The translations under genes were made by a program, and so were the position numbers. 64,000 bases of DNA from Cyclobacteriaceae bacterium (GTDB lineage: Bacteria; Bacteroidota; Bacteroidia; Cytophagales; Cyclobacteriaceae), in NCBI GenBank assembly GCA_028278225.1, contig JANQEU010000071.1:1-64000 (forward strand), given 5' to 3'. Position 1 is the stretch's first letter. Every line of letters begins with the position of its first letter. The notes under the pieces were generated by a model, which ran no database searches, had not been told where the DNA came from, and was given only the letters and a program-made list of their open reading frames with translations. This document shows positions 53,083-61,995 of this stretch, in pieces.

Positions 53083-53112
53083 AAAAAGGCGCTCCTGTGG
53101 CGCCTTTTTTTG
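53083..53112 (+). terminator. Terminator after the fasciclin gene
   Basis: AAAAAGGCGC (53083-53092) and GCGCCTTTTT (53100-53109) with a 7-nt loop, then more T. The A tract on the other side makes it bidirectional, so it may also end the convergent ion-channel gene. Confidence 0.92.
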
Positions 53113-53130
53113 TCATAGCTAAAATGCTAC

Positions 53131-54021
53131 TCACAGGATATCATAATCCCGGGAAACATTTTTCCTTCTGCTCTTTTTCATTACAGCACCGCAATATTTG
53201 CAGAACTTGGCCTTTAGCTCATGATCATGCGTCAGGCATTCTTCGCATGATTTATAGTTCTCGTCCCTCTTTTTCACCTGCTGGTCAACATGGGTGACCG
53301 CAATCTCTGCTGTGACTATCCCGGTAGGAACGGCTATGATGGCATATCCCATCAGCATTAGCATGGAAGCAAACAGTTGTCCGATCACGGTGGTCGGTGC
53401 GATATCACCGTAACCCACGGTGGTGATCGTTACAATTGCCCAATAGATCGACCTGGGAATACTTGTAAACCCGTTTTCACCCCCTTCGATCATGTACATC
53501 ATGGTACCCATGATGATCACGGTAGCCAGCACAGCCCCAAGAAATACGGATATTTTGTGCCTGCTTGCCACCAGCGCCTTTCCCAACATCTGCGCTTCAC
53601 CCAATTGTCGTGATAATTTCAGTATCCTGAAAACCCGAAGCAGCCTGAGGGCCCTTATCACAACAAGGTAACCACCACCGGCGAAGAAAAGGGCCAGGTA
53701 GGTGGGAATAGTGGCCAGGAGATCAACAATTCCATAAAAGCTCAATGCATAGGATAACGGCCTCCTGGAAATAAAAAGCCTGGTCAAATACTCGAAAGTA
53801 AATATCAGCGTGAAAGTCCATTCCGCGATACTGAAAAATGTCCCGTATTTACTGTTTATCTCGTCAACACTCTCGAGCACTACCGCTATGATGCTGAGAA
53901 GGATTGTCCAGAGGAGGACAATATCAAATATGCGGCCGGAACGGGTATTTGTTTCAAATACCAAAATGTATAATCTGGTTCTAAATCTCCGTAAGAACTG
54001 AAATTCATCAGGTGATTCCAT
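53131..54021 (-). CDS. Voltage-gated potassium channel with C-terminal zinc ribbon
   Basis: A 296-residue six-helix cation channel. The S4-like segment reads V-I-R-A-L-R-L-L-R-V-F-R-I-L-K-L-S-R (about residues 125-142), with arginines or lysines every third position. The pore is near residue 195 with I-T-T-V-G-Y-G-D, the K+ selectivity filter. After S6 the tail carries C-E-E-C and, about 12 residues later, C-K-Y-C-G, a zinc-ribbon pattern not found in the common bacterial Kv channels. Divergent promoters are not obvious; it converges with the fasciclin gene. Confidence 0.93.
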   Translation of the reverse strand: MESPDEFQFLRRFRTRLYILVFETNTRSGRIFDIVLLWTILLSIIAVVLESVDEINSKYGTFFSIAEWTFTLIFTFEYLTRLFISRRPLSYALSFYGIVDLLATIPTYLALFFAGGGYLVVIRALRLLRVFRILKLSRQLGEAQMLGKALVASRHKISVFLGAVLATVIIMGTMMYMIEGGENGFTSIPRSIYWAIVTITTVGYGDIAPTTVIGQLFASMLMLMGYAIIAVPTGIVTAEIAVTHVDQQVKKRDENYKSCEECLTHDHELKAKFCKYCGAVMKKSRRKNVSRDYDIL

Positions 54022-54112
54022 CTTATAAGGTTGTTGAGTCGTGAAGTTAATGCAATATCAATCCCTTCCAATTGATATTTGATAAGGTCAGGAATCGGGT
54101 TGTTCCGGTTTG

Positions 54113-57085
54113 TTAGTTCATCAACTCGTCAAAAGTAATGGAAATGTAGGCAATAGTACCGATCCCCGGGCCTCCAAGACTCTGAATATAGTAGTCATTC
54201 AGGATATTCGACGCTCCCAGTTTCAACACGGATTTAAAATTATCCAATTTGTAAGACACCTGGGCATCCAGCGTGCTGTATGCCGGCACTTCTCCCCTGG
54301 CAAATGTAGATTCCCAGTGAAAAGCATCCTGCCACCGGTAGGAGATATTGAACCCCAGGTTGTCCGTGACTTTACGGTTGCCAAAATTCAGGTTGTATTT
54401 ATGCTCCGGTGTGTTAAAGTCATTTAGTGTATTGTCCGTATATCCACCTATGAATTTATTCCAACTATAGTTGCCCCCTATATTGTATCCATTTGGCAGG
54501 CTGTAAGTGAGTCCAAGTGACAAACCTTGTGTGGTTACTTCATCGTCCAGGTTCGTGTATATCTGGAAGGTGTTTGATGAAGACCCACGAAGCAATGAAT
54601 TGTATGCCGGATCACCCGCTGAGTAAATGGAACTACCTACAGTGGTGTTGGCTAAAGATGCACCGGCAGCATCCAGTTCACTGGCCATATTGATCTGGAT
54701 CTGTGTAATGAAGCTTTCAAATAAGTTGTAGTAATAGACAAAATCAACCAGCAATTTGTTGTTGATAAGCGATCTGTACCCAACTTCAAAGGACTTGATC
54801 TTTTCAGGCTGGACCGGTCTTACATCCTCCTGTGTGAATGGTTCTAAGAGAGACGTTACCGAAGGATCAAAAGCATCGCTACCTGTTTCAAAGATCGCTT
54901 CCCTGAATGCTTCCACAGATCCCGCCTCAAATGAAATGGGTACTCCCGTGCTACTTTCTCTTACCAGATCGAAGGCATCGTAGAACTGAGGTAATCCCCC
55001 CAGCAATCTGGCGGAAATCACGTCCAGCGATATGTACTGACCCTGTGTAGTCGGGTTTCTGAAACCGGTCTGGAATGAAGCCCTGAAGTTGTGGTTGTCT
55101 GCCACCGTATACACCGCGGAAATTCGGGGATTGAACTGGCCGTCAAAATTCTCATTTTTATCATACCTGATCGAACCGGATATTTTCAGGTTGTCCAGTA
55201 CCCTTTTGCCGAATTGAGCGTAGCCTCCGAATTCGTTGATTGTGATGGCATCGGTGGTATCTGTAAATATCGTCCCCCGGGAATTTAACTCAAAAGTCCT
55301 TACACTCGCGCCAATCTGTACATCCGCAAAGTCAATTTCATTTTTGAGATCATATTGGAATTCAGCATGATACATGTTCGAATTGTCGTTGAACTTAGGG
55401 CCATCAGGTATTGTACCATCTATGTTATTCTTTTTGACATCCTTAAACTCCTGACTCTCTTCGTCCAGCACATACAATGCCCCAACTACAGTTTGGGCCT
55501 GCTGATGGGCTGCATACTGGTCTTGAAGGGTCACCGCACCCGGATCATCTGTTGTGCGGTATCCCTGATCCCACAAATACCTTATGTACTGGATCGGATA
55601 CTGACTAAAATAGTTTGTGAGATCACCACCGTATCTTTCCGTATTGATCTTCAGCGTCAAAAACTCTGCTATGTATGAGTCTCCGGAATTTTCCCGGGTA
55701 GTATATGCTCTCACCCAGAAATTATCACCTCTCAACTGAACCCGGTGCTGCTGGATACCAAAATTTTGCAAAGAATAGCGCTGTGCACCGGTATAAATAC
55801 TTGTTCCAAATCCACCATTATAGAGGTAGCTCAACTCCAATTTATCATTGATCCGGTAATACAGGCCACCATTCAGTTTCATATTTTCCGCTCCGTAGTC
55901 CACTATGTTTACTTCCTCGTAGGAATGCGCTGAAATCACATGGTTCGGTAAGAATCCCGCTTGCGCAAAACTCCAGACCGTGGATGTTTCCAGTGTGGCA
56001 GGATCAAACAGTATTCCCGAACCTGTGGAGGCAAGCGCCTGCCATCCCAGTGCCTGCGGGGTGTTCCTGCTAAACCGGAAAATGTTCATATTGATCGATG
56101 CTTCATCTCCATGGAGGTGCAACCGGTCGGCGCCGGGATTCTCACCACCGATGGATTCAAACGGATTGAGCCTGCGGTCCATGAGGTCCCTGCCCTGCCA
56201 GTCATCAGCACGCATGTATGATCCGTTGATTTTAAACGCGATCTTATTATTAAATGCCTTTGCATACCGGATGGAGGCTTCATACATAGGGGAGGCTTCC
56301 TGATCATAGGTAGCTCCAATATGATTCATTCCGACTTTAGCAAATGCGCTCAACCCCTGATATTCAAAAGCATTCTTGCTATTTATTAGCAAAATTCCAT
56401 TAAATGCGTTAGGTCCGTACAGTGCGGATGATGCACCCGGGATCAGCTCCAGTGATTCAACATCCAGTTCGGAAGGCCCATTCAAATTACCAATTGGGAA
56501 GTTGAGGGCAGGCGCCTGCGTATCCATCCCGTCGATCAACTGGACGAATCGTGTATTACCTGTATTACCAAATCCCCGGGAATTTACAATTTGGAAATTC
56601 ACACTACTGGTAGTAATATCCACTCCTTTCAGATTCGCAATGGCTTTGTAATAGTTATCTGCAGAGGTATTTTGGATATCCAGGATATCCATTTTTTCTA
56701 TCGAAACGGGCGATTCAAGGATGCTCTCCTCAACCCGTGAAGCCGATACAACAACTTCCTGTCCCAACAGTGTGGTTTCATTGAGAGTGATTTCCAGCCC
56801 GGAAACATTTGCAGAATTAATCTCCAACTCCTGCCGTTCGAATCCCACGCTTGATATCACAATTGTAATTGGCGGTGAGGATTGTACATTCAAAGTGAAA
56901 TTACCATCAAAGTCTGTGGTTGTACCCAAGACCGTTCCTTTCACTAAAATGGTAACTCCGATCAATGGTTCGCTGTTGCCGCCATCTTTGACGCTACCGG
57001 ATATTGTGGTTTGAGCAATGAGTGAGGTTGTAGAGATCAGCAGGACTGCCAGAGTGCCAATCAGTTGCCGGGGGTTGTTCATCAT
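54113..57085 (-). CDS. TonB-dependent outer-membrane receptor
   Basis: A 990-residue receptor. A signal peptide ends near I-A-Q-T (about residue 25). A carboxypeptidase-regulatory-like beta-sandwich (I-S-G-S-V-K-D-G ... L-I-G-V-T-I-L-V-K-G-T ... D-F-D-G-N-F-T-L, about 28-110) is followed by the plug (about 120-240, with V-N-S-R-G-F-G-N-T-G and L-D-V-E-S-L-E-L-I-P-G-A-S-S-A-L-Y-G) and the beta-barrel to the C-terminus. No SusD gene is adjacent, so it is not a SusC glycan system; siderophore, cobalamin or peptide uptake are all possible. It presumably works with a TonB such as those encoded upstream. Confidence 0.95.
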   Translation of the reverse strand: MMNNPRQLIGTLAVLLISTTSLIAQTTISGSVKDGGNSEPLIGVTILVKGTVLGTTTDFDGNFTLNVQSSPPITIVISSVGFERQELEINSANVSGLEITLNETTLLGQEVVVSASRVEESILESPVSIEKMDILDIQNTSADNYYKAIANLKGVDITTSSVNFQIVNSRGFGNTGNTRFVQLIDGMDTQAPALNFPIGNLNGPSELDVESLELIPGASSALYGPNAFNGILLINSKNAFEYQGLSAFAKVGMNHIGATYDQEASPMYEASIRYAKAFNNKIAFKINGSYMRADDWQGRDLMDRRLNPFESIGGENPGADRLHLHGDEASINMNIFRFSRNTPQALGWQALASTGSGILFDPATLETSTVWSFAQAGFLPNHVISAHSYEEVNIVDYGAENMKLNGGLYYRINDKLELSYLYNGGFGTSIYTGAQRYSLQNFGIQQHRVQLRGDNFWVRAYTTRENSGDSYIAEFLTLKINTERYGGDLTNYFSQYPIQYIRYLWDQGYRTTDDPGAVTLQDQYAAHQQAQTVVGALYVLDEESQEFKDVKKNNIDGTIPDGPKFNDNSNMYHAEFQYDLKNEIDFADVQIGASVRTFELNSRGTIFTDTTDAITINEFGGYAQFGKRVLDNLKISGSIRYDKNENFDGQFNPRISAVYTVADNHNFRASFQTGFRNPTTQGQYISLDVISARLLGGLPQFYDAFDLVRESSTGVPISFEAGSVEAFREAIFETGSDAFDPSVTSLLEPFTQEDVRPVQPEKIKSFEVGYRSLINNKLLVDFVYYYNLFESFITQIQINMASELDAAGASLANTTVGSSIYSAGDPAYNSLLRGSSSNTFQIYTNLDDEVTTQGLSLGLTYSLPNGYNIGGNYSWNKFIGGYTDNTLNDFNTPEHKYNLNFGNRKVTDNLGFNISYRWQDAFHWESTFARGEVPAYSTLDAQVSYKLDNFKSVLKLGASNILNDYYIQSLGGPGIGTIAYISITFDELMN

Positions 57086-57223
57086 TTTAACAATTTAATG
57101 ATTGCAAAATCTTAGAATTATAATATTAGCTAAAAAAAAACTAATTAATTCTTGAGAAATGGCCTTGCTGATCCTAAACCGGGGCCTGAAGATAAAAAAA
57201 GCGGAATTTAAGCATCAGATTCA

Positions 57224-57241
57224 TGGAATTGTACAATTCCA
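57224..57241. repeat. Perfect 18-bp palindrome after gldC
   Basis: TGGAATTGTACAATTCCA reads the same on both strands and lies 3 bp after the gldC stop codon. No T tract follows directly, so it is not a standard terminator; it could act as a processing hairpin or protein site. Confidence 0.75.
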
Positions 57242-57244
57242 ATC

Positions 57245-57577
57245 CTATTGATTCTCTTTTTTTACATAATCTACCAGCCTATCACACAGATCACCGATCT
57301 CCCGGGACATGTATTCATCTCCGGTTGAGTTGAGCAGGGTTTGGGAGATTCCGCCCAGGCAATCAATATAGAATCTTTTCATCTCATCGACCGGCATGTC
57401 CTTGGCCCATAGGTCGATTCGTAAAGTATTCTTGCTTTCATCATCCCATAATGACAGGCTGATGGACTTGGTCTCGGAATAACCCGGCGAGTCCTTCTGG
57501 TCCGCATCCCAGTATATCTTTTCAGGAATATTGTCGTGGTCAAGCCTGATCTTGAATTTTATCTCTGATTCTTTCAT
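57245..57577 (-). CDS. gldC: Gliding motility protein GldC
   Basis: A 110-residue cytoplasmic protein. S-E-I-K-F-K-I-R-L-D, P-E-K-I-Y-W-D-A-D, I-S-L-S-L-W-D-D and R-I-D-L-W-A-K-D-M-P-V-D-E-M-K-R-F match the GldC family of Bacteroidota gliding motility accessory proteins. Its exact role is not known. It begins one base after the M48 protease stop, so it ends the operon that starts with ftsX. Confidence 0.9.
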   Translation of the reverse strand: MKESEIKFKIRLDHDNIPEKIYWDADQKDSPGYSETKSISLSLWDDESKNTLRIDLWAKDMPVDEMKRFYIDCLGGISQTLLNSTGDEYMSREIGDLCDRLVDYVKKENQ

Positions 57578-58390
57578 CTACTGAGGCAGGCTGTTCTTAA
57601 AATCCGCGTATGTAAATCCCGATTCGGCGATCGGATTTGTATCACATCCATCTTCAGTGGCTTTCGCATTAATATCTGCTACCCTGTTCGTTGGAGAAGG
57701 ATGCGTACTGAGAAATTCGGGGCCTCCTCCCGCACCTTCGGATTCAAGTTTTTCAAAGAACGAAGCGGCACCATTACAGGCATAATCCGTATCCCCAAGG
57801 TAGATCACCGAATATTCATCCGCCTCCGCCTCATCATCACGACTGAATTTAAGTGCCAGCAAATTAGATGCCAAAGCTGCAATTTGATCGGAGGTTCCTT
57901 CGCCAGCTACAATTGATATCAGAAACTGGATACCCAAACTTTTCTTCAACTGATTTACGGAATGTCTTCGTTCCGCATGGGCAATTTCGTGACCTAAAAC
58001 TCCCGCGAGATCATCCGCATTATCCAGGTACTTGATCAAACCGGTATACACATAAATATATCCCCCCGGCGTGGCGAAAGCGTTCAGTACATCCTGATCG
58101 ATGATTTTCAATTCGTATGGAAAGAGGTCGGCATATTCAACAGCATCACTGGACAGAATTTCACTTTTCATCGCGTTCAGATAGTTGTATGCATCCGGAT
58201 ATGCCGTCTGCGAAAGAACCGGAAATTCTTCCGGCTTACCAGCAATTTCCTCGGCAACCTGTCTTCCCAGTTCTACATCGTCTTCAACCGGAAAAAACAG
58301 ATCATTGATGACACCATCGTCTTTACATGAAATCAGGAAAGAGGTACAAACAGTACTGATCAAAAGTAAGCTTATCCTAAGTATTTTCAT
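57578..58390 (-). CDS. M48-family metalloprotease lipoprotein
   Basis: A 270-residue protease with a lipoprotein signal ending L-I-S-C (about residue 22). The zinc motif is G-H-E-I-A-H-A-E-R-R-H (about residue 130) and the third ligand is in D-E-A-E-A-D-E-Y-S (about 190). It resembles BepA/LoiP-type periplasmic proteases that handle outer-membrane proteins. It overlaps ribF by 4 bp and abuts gldC. Confidence 0.92.
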   Translation of the reverse strand: MKILRISLLLISTVCTSFLISCKDDGVINDLFFPVEDDVELGRQVAEEIAGKPEEFPVLSQTAYPDAYNYLNAMKSEILSSDAVEYADLFPYELKIIDQDVLNAFATPGGYIYVYTGLIKYLDNADDLAGVLGHEIAHAERRHSVNQLKKSLGIQFLISIVAGEGTSDQIAALASNLLALKFSRDDEAEADEYSVIYLGDTDYACNGAASFFEKLESEGAGGGPEFLSTHPSPTNRVADINAKATEDGCDTNPIAESGFTYADFKNSLPQ

Positions 58391-59316
58391 TTTTTTAATA
58401 TTTCAAGTGCTTGAATTCTATCTGATTTGAGTTGGTCTTCCAACTCATTAAGATCATTGAATTTGATCTCGTCCCTCAACTTATCTATGAAGGATACCTC
58501 TATTTCCAATCCGTAAATGTCTTCATTAAAATCGAAAATATTCACCTCTATTGTTCTTTGGCTTCCTTCAACCGTTGGCCTGTTCCCAATATTTAACATG
58601 CCAAAAAGCGATTCCTTCACTGTATTGACCCGTACCACGTAAACCCCATCGGCCGGAATTAGCTTGTAGTCATACGGTACATAGATATTGGCTGTGGGAA
58701 AACCAATTTTCCTTCCGAGCTGCTCCCCTTTGGTCACAATTCCCTTGATCGAATACTCCCTGCCCAGATATTCATTGGCAATACTGATTTCCCCGGAATT
58801 AAGAGCCTTCCTTATTTTTGATGAACTAACGGTCACTTGATCGATATCTTGTCTTGATATTTCTTTGATCTCAAACCCAAACCTGCGCTTGTTAGTCTGT
58901 AGGTACTCAAAACTGCCCTCACGGTCCCTTCCAAATCTGTGATCATGTCCAATGATCAGCAGCTTTGCGCCAATACCATCTACCAGGATATTTTTGATGA
59001 ATTGTTCCGAACTCAATTCAGAGAACTCCCTGGTGAAAGGTAATTTGATGAAATGATCAATTCCGCAACCAGAGATCATGCCGGTCTTTTCTTCGATAGT
59101 GGAAAGGAGCTTGAGATCTTCGGAATTCCTACCCAGGACAAACCTGGGGTGAGGCCAGAAAGTAAGTACAATACTTTCGCCTCCGCGCTGCTTCGCTTCC
59201 CGGGATACGGTATTAAGGATCTTACAATGACCATAGTGCACACCATCATACATACCGATGGTTACAACGGGGAATTGTAGCTCCGGCAGGTCTTCGAGGT
59301 GTTCAACTATGTTCAT
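58387..59316 (-). CDS. ribF: Bifunctional riboflavin kinase/FMN adenylyltransferase
   Basis: A 309-residue enzyme making FMN and FAD from riboflavin. The N-terminal nucleotidyltransferase domain has I-G-M-Y-D-G-V-H-Y-G-H (about residues 21-31) and I-G-H-D-H-R-F-G-R; the C-terminal flavokinase domain has G-I-V-T-K-G-E-Q-L-G-R-K-I-G-F-P-T-A-N-I near residue 195. It overlaps truB by 4 bp upstream and the protease gene by 4 bp downstream. Confidence 0.95.
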   Translation of the reverse strand: MNIVEHLEDLPELQFPVVTIGMYDGVHYGHCKILNTVSREAKQRGGESIVLTFWPHPRFVLGRNSEDLKLLSTIEEKTGMISGCGIDHFIKLPFTREFSELSSEQFIKNILVDGIGAKLLIIGHDHRFGRDREGSFEYLQTNKRRFGFEIKEISRQDIDQVTVSSSKIRKALNSGEISIANEYLGREYSIKGIVTKGEQLGRKIGFPTANIYVPYDYKLIPADGVYVVRVNTVKESLFGMLNIGNRPTVEGSQRTIEVNIFDFNEDIYGLEIEVSFIDKLRDEIKFNDLNELEDQLKSDRIQALEILKK

Positions 59317-59984
59317 TCAGCCGGGGTAATTTTCTTGACCAATGTTTCCAGGTTTTCAGCATCCTCCAATTTATATTTTCCAATTGAAGTCCTTGTCAGT
59401 GATTTTAAATATGCGCCAACACCAAGCGATTGCCCGAAATCATGGGCAAGACTTCTGATGTATGTGCCTTTGGAACAAGTGACCATAAAGTGAATTTCAG
59501 GCAATGCGATTTTTGTGAATTTAAAATTCCTTATCGTAACTTTTCGTGCCTTGAGCCGGACTTCTTCATTCCTTCGTGCCTTTTTATATGCTCTCTGTCC
59601 TTCAATCTTTACAGCGGAATGAGCCGGTGGAAATTGATCGATCTCACCTAAAAAAGATCTACGCACCTTCTCAATTTGATCCGTAGTCACTTGATCAATT
59701 GATTTTTCAGAATCGAAAGGCGTCTCCAGATCATAGGAAGGAGTGGTCCGGCCAATTGCAATGATACCTTCATAGGCTTTATCGAGGTTTTGAAGTTCAT
59801 TGAGCTTTTTGGTGTATTTATTGACACCTATCAGCAACAATCCTGTCGCCAGGGGATCGAGCGTCCCGGCATGACCGATCTTCTTTGGCTTTAACAGATA
59901 TTTGAGTTTTTTGACTACATCAAATGAAGTCCATTCATAGGGCTTGTTAATAAGCAACAGCTTTCCTTCTTCCGGTATTATCAT
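59313..59984 (-). CDS. truB: tRNA pseudouridine(55) synthase
   Basis: About 223 residues from the ATG at 59984; a longer frame reaching into uppP has no family similarity. L-L-L-I-N-K-P-Y-E-W-T-S-F-D-V-V opens it and G-H-A-G-T-L-D-P-L-A-T-G-L-L contains the catalytic Asp. Y-I-R-S-L-A-H-D-F-G is near the end. It modifies U55 in the T loop of tRNA. The start overlaps the uppP stop (ATGA). Confidence 0.95.
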   Translation of the reverse strand: MIIPEEGKLLLINKPYEWTSFDVVKKLKYLLKPKKIGHAGTLDPLATGLLLIGVNKYTKKLNELQNLDKAYEGIIAIGRTTPSYDLETPFDSEKSIDQVTTDQIEKVRRSFLGEIDQFPPAHSAVKIEGQRAYKKARRNEEVRLKARKVTIRNFKFTKIALPEIHFMVTCSKGTYIRSLAHDFGQSLGVGAYLKSLTRTSIGKYKLEDAENLETLVKKITPAE

Positions 59985-60775
59985 AAAAAGTTGCTGGAAA
60001 TCGCAATGATACCTACAATCAAGCAGTAAATGGCAAAATACAGGAGTTTGCCTCTCTTCACAATATTTATCATCCACTTGCAGGCGAGAAATCCTGAAAT
60101 AAGTGAAGCTAAAAATCCTACGGCAAGTACTCCTGCTGAGATCTGTCCCTCGGAGGCCGGGGATTCCATGTAATCTTTTAGCTTCAGTAAGCTTGCTCCA
60201 AGTATGGGCAGAAGCACCATTAGGAAAGAAAACCTGGCGGCTTTTGATCTTTCAACTCCCAGAAGCAAACCCGTAGCAATCGTCGCACCTGACCTGGAGA
60301 TACCCGGCATAATGGCAAAAGCCTGCGCACACCCAATAATAATGGCTTTTAAATAGTCTACAGCAGATTCACCACCTTGTCGAAAATTAGTGAAAAACAG
60401 CAATGAAGCCGTAATTACCAGCATACTCCCGACAAGGATCATATTCCCACTGAAGAATCCTTCGATCTCTTCTTCAAAAAAGATACCGGCTATACCCACA
60501 GGCACCATTGAAACCAGGATCTTTATCGTGTAGTCGTAGGATTCATTCCAGCGAAATGTCAGTAAATCCCTGAATATTGCTGCAAGATCCTTACGAAACA
60601 CCAGTACTGTGCTCAGAGCCGTAGCCGCGTGGACGATAACAGCAAAAAGGAGATTATCAGATCCACTGACACCTAGCAAAACATTGCCGATTTCCAAATG
60701 ACCACTGCTACTTACCGGCAGAAATTCGGTTAGCCCCTGGACTAAGCCAAGGACCAGCGCTTCAATCCACGTCAT
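59981..60775 (-). CDS. uppP: Undecaprenyl-diphosphatase
   Basis: A 264-residue integral membrane enzyme recycling the lipid carrier for cell-wall and glycan synthesis. Q-G-L-T-E-F-L-P-V-S-S-S-G-H-L (about residues 14-28) and P-G-I-S-R-S-G-A-T-I-A-T-G-L (about 157-170) are the two diagnostic motifs. Several hydrophobic helices fill the rest. It overlaps its neighbours on both sides by 4 bp. Confidence 0.96.
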   Translation of the reverse strand: MTWIEALVLGLVQGLTEFLPVSSSGHLEIGNVLLGVSGSDNLLFAVIVHAATALSTVLVFRKDLAAIFRDLLTFRWNESYDYTIKILVSMVPVGIAGIFFEEEIEGFFSGNMILVGSMLVITASLLFFTNFRQGGESAVDYLKAIIIGCAQAFAIMPGISRSGATIATGLLLGVERSKAARFSFLMVLLPILGASLLKLKDYMESPASEGQISAGVLAVGFLASLISGFLACKWMINIVKRGKLLYFAIYCLIVGIIAISSNFL

Positions 60776-61011
60776 TTGTTTTTACTACCGGAATCTTCCT
60801 GCTTTTTCTTGTCCTTGTAAAATATTGCAATAAACTGGGTAAGAAAACCTATCATAACAATGATAGGTCCAAGTGTAAGTCCCAAAAATCCGAATCCAAA
60901 GGTTTCTTTATCCTGAGTCATAATAAAAAAACCGATAACCAGTATACCAAGCCCAATCAGCATGATGATGTAATTGATTCTGGTAAAAGCAAACTTTGAA
61001 CGTGCTTCCAT
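60772..61011 (-). CDS. DUF3098 membrane protein
   Basis: A 79-residue protein with two helices (about 13-32 and 43-65), an N-terminal F-A-F-T-R-I-N-Y-I-I-M and a Lys-rich tail K-D-K-K-K-Q-E. This is the small DUF3098 protein found between ftsX and uppP in Bacteroidota. Function unknown. It overlaps uppP by 4 bp and starts 4 bp after ftsX. Confidence 0.85.
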   Translation of the reverse strand: MEARSKFAFTRINYIIMLIGLGILVIGFFIMTQDKETFGFGFLGLTLGPIIVMIGFLTQFIAIFYKDKKKQEDSGSKNK

Positions 61012-61015
61012 ATAT

Positions 61016-61906
61016 TCAGTATAATTCGTCCAGTGATGTTTTTAAATAACGTTTGACTGCAAAGTACGTACTGGAATACGTAACTGTCATCCCCACAATA
61101 ATTAAAATCCCGAAAAGTATCAGGAGTCTGTCTATGGATTGAAGTGATGCCAGGTCCTCAATTTGTCTGTTGGCGTATGACAAGATGCCATACAAAAAAG
61201 CGGATGCCAGTAGCCCCGAACCGAATCCGTATAATGTCGCTCTCCGCAAAAACGGCCTTCTTATGAAACTTCCGGTAGCTCCGACCAATTGCATGCTGCG
61301 AATGAGAAATCGCTGGGAAAACAGTGCCAGTTTTATCGTATTGTTGATCAGGACAACAACCACGAGTAACAGGATCACCGAGAACCCGATAAGAAATACC
61401 CCGATCTTTGCAAGGTTTTTGTTTATGCTTTCGATGAGAGATTCCACAAAGCTTACCTCGTATACTCCTCCGATGGATTCTATTTCCGACTTGATAACGT
61501 TCAGACTATCCAAGGATTGATATGCCGGGTTGACCTTTACAATTAGCAGGTCCCTGAGCGGGTTATCTCCAAGAAACTGAGTGAAATCTTCCCCGGTATC
61601 TGAAATGAATTGTCTTGCTGCCTCGTCCTCCGAAATATGGACAATACTTTGAATATCAGTATTATTCAAAATATATGACTTTGACCCGATCGTGCGCTGT
61701 ATCCGTGAAACCTCACTGCTCCTGATGGGTTTGTCAAGATAGACCTGGATCTCGACACTCTCCTGGATAAATGTTGTCAGCGCGTTTGTAAGTAACAACA
61801 GTAATCCGAAAAGTCCCATTACGAGTAGTGAAAGTGTGACACTGAAAACTACACTGAAGAAGGGGTAACTGCCTAAATTCCTTTTCCTGATATTTCTCTC
61901 CTGCAT
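61016..61906 (-). CDS. ftsX: Cell division protein FtsX
   Basis: A 296-residue permease-like protein. One N-terminal helix (about 20-43) is followed by a periplasmic domain (about 45-165, with V-E-I-Q-V-Y-L-D) and three more helices (about 172-195, 222-245 and 262-282). R-S-M-Q-L-V-G-A-T-G-S-F-I-R-R-P-F near residue 207 is characteristic. With FtsE (not here) it links division to peptidoglycan hydrolases. It heads the seven-gene operon ending in gldC. Confidence 0.93.
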   Translation of the reverse strand: MQERNIRKRNLGSYPFFSVVFSVTLSLLVMGLFGLLLLLTNALTTFIQESVEIQVYLDKPIRSSEVSRIQRTIGSKSYILNNTDIQSIVHISEDEAARQFISDTGEDFTQFLGDNPLRDLLIVKVNPAYQSLDSLNVIKSEIESIGGVYEVSFVESLIESINKNLAKIGVFLIGFSVILLLVVVVLINNTIKLALFSQRFLIRSMQLVGATGSFIRRPFLRRATLYGFGSGLLASAFLYGILSYANRQIEDLASLQSIDRLLILFGILIIVGMTVTYSSTYFAVKRYLKTSLDELY

Positions 61907-61995
61907 CGAGCTCCAAAACTACACAAAATCGCCCTCGTGAAATCCGGATTAATACTTTAAATTACCGCTGAAGCTCAAGGATTAAGAAAAATTAA

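Noticed and set aside
59985-60077. N-terminal extension of truB by 31 codons
   Set aside because: It lies within uppP, has many Cys and no family similarity; the ATG at 59984 gives the normal TruB start and an ATGA overlap.
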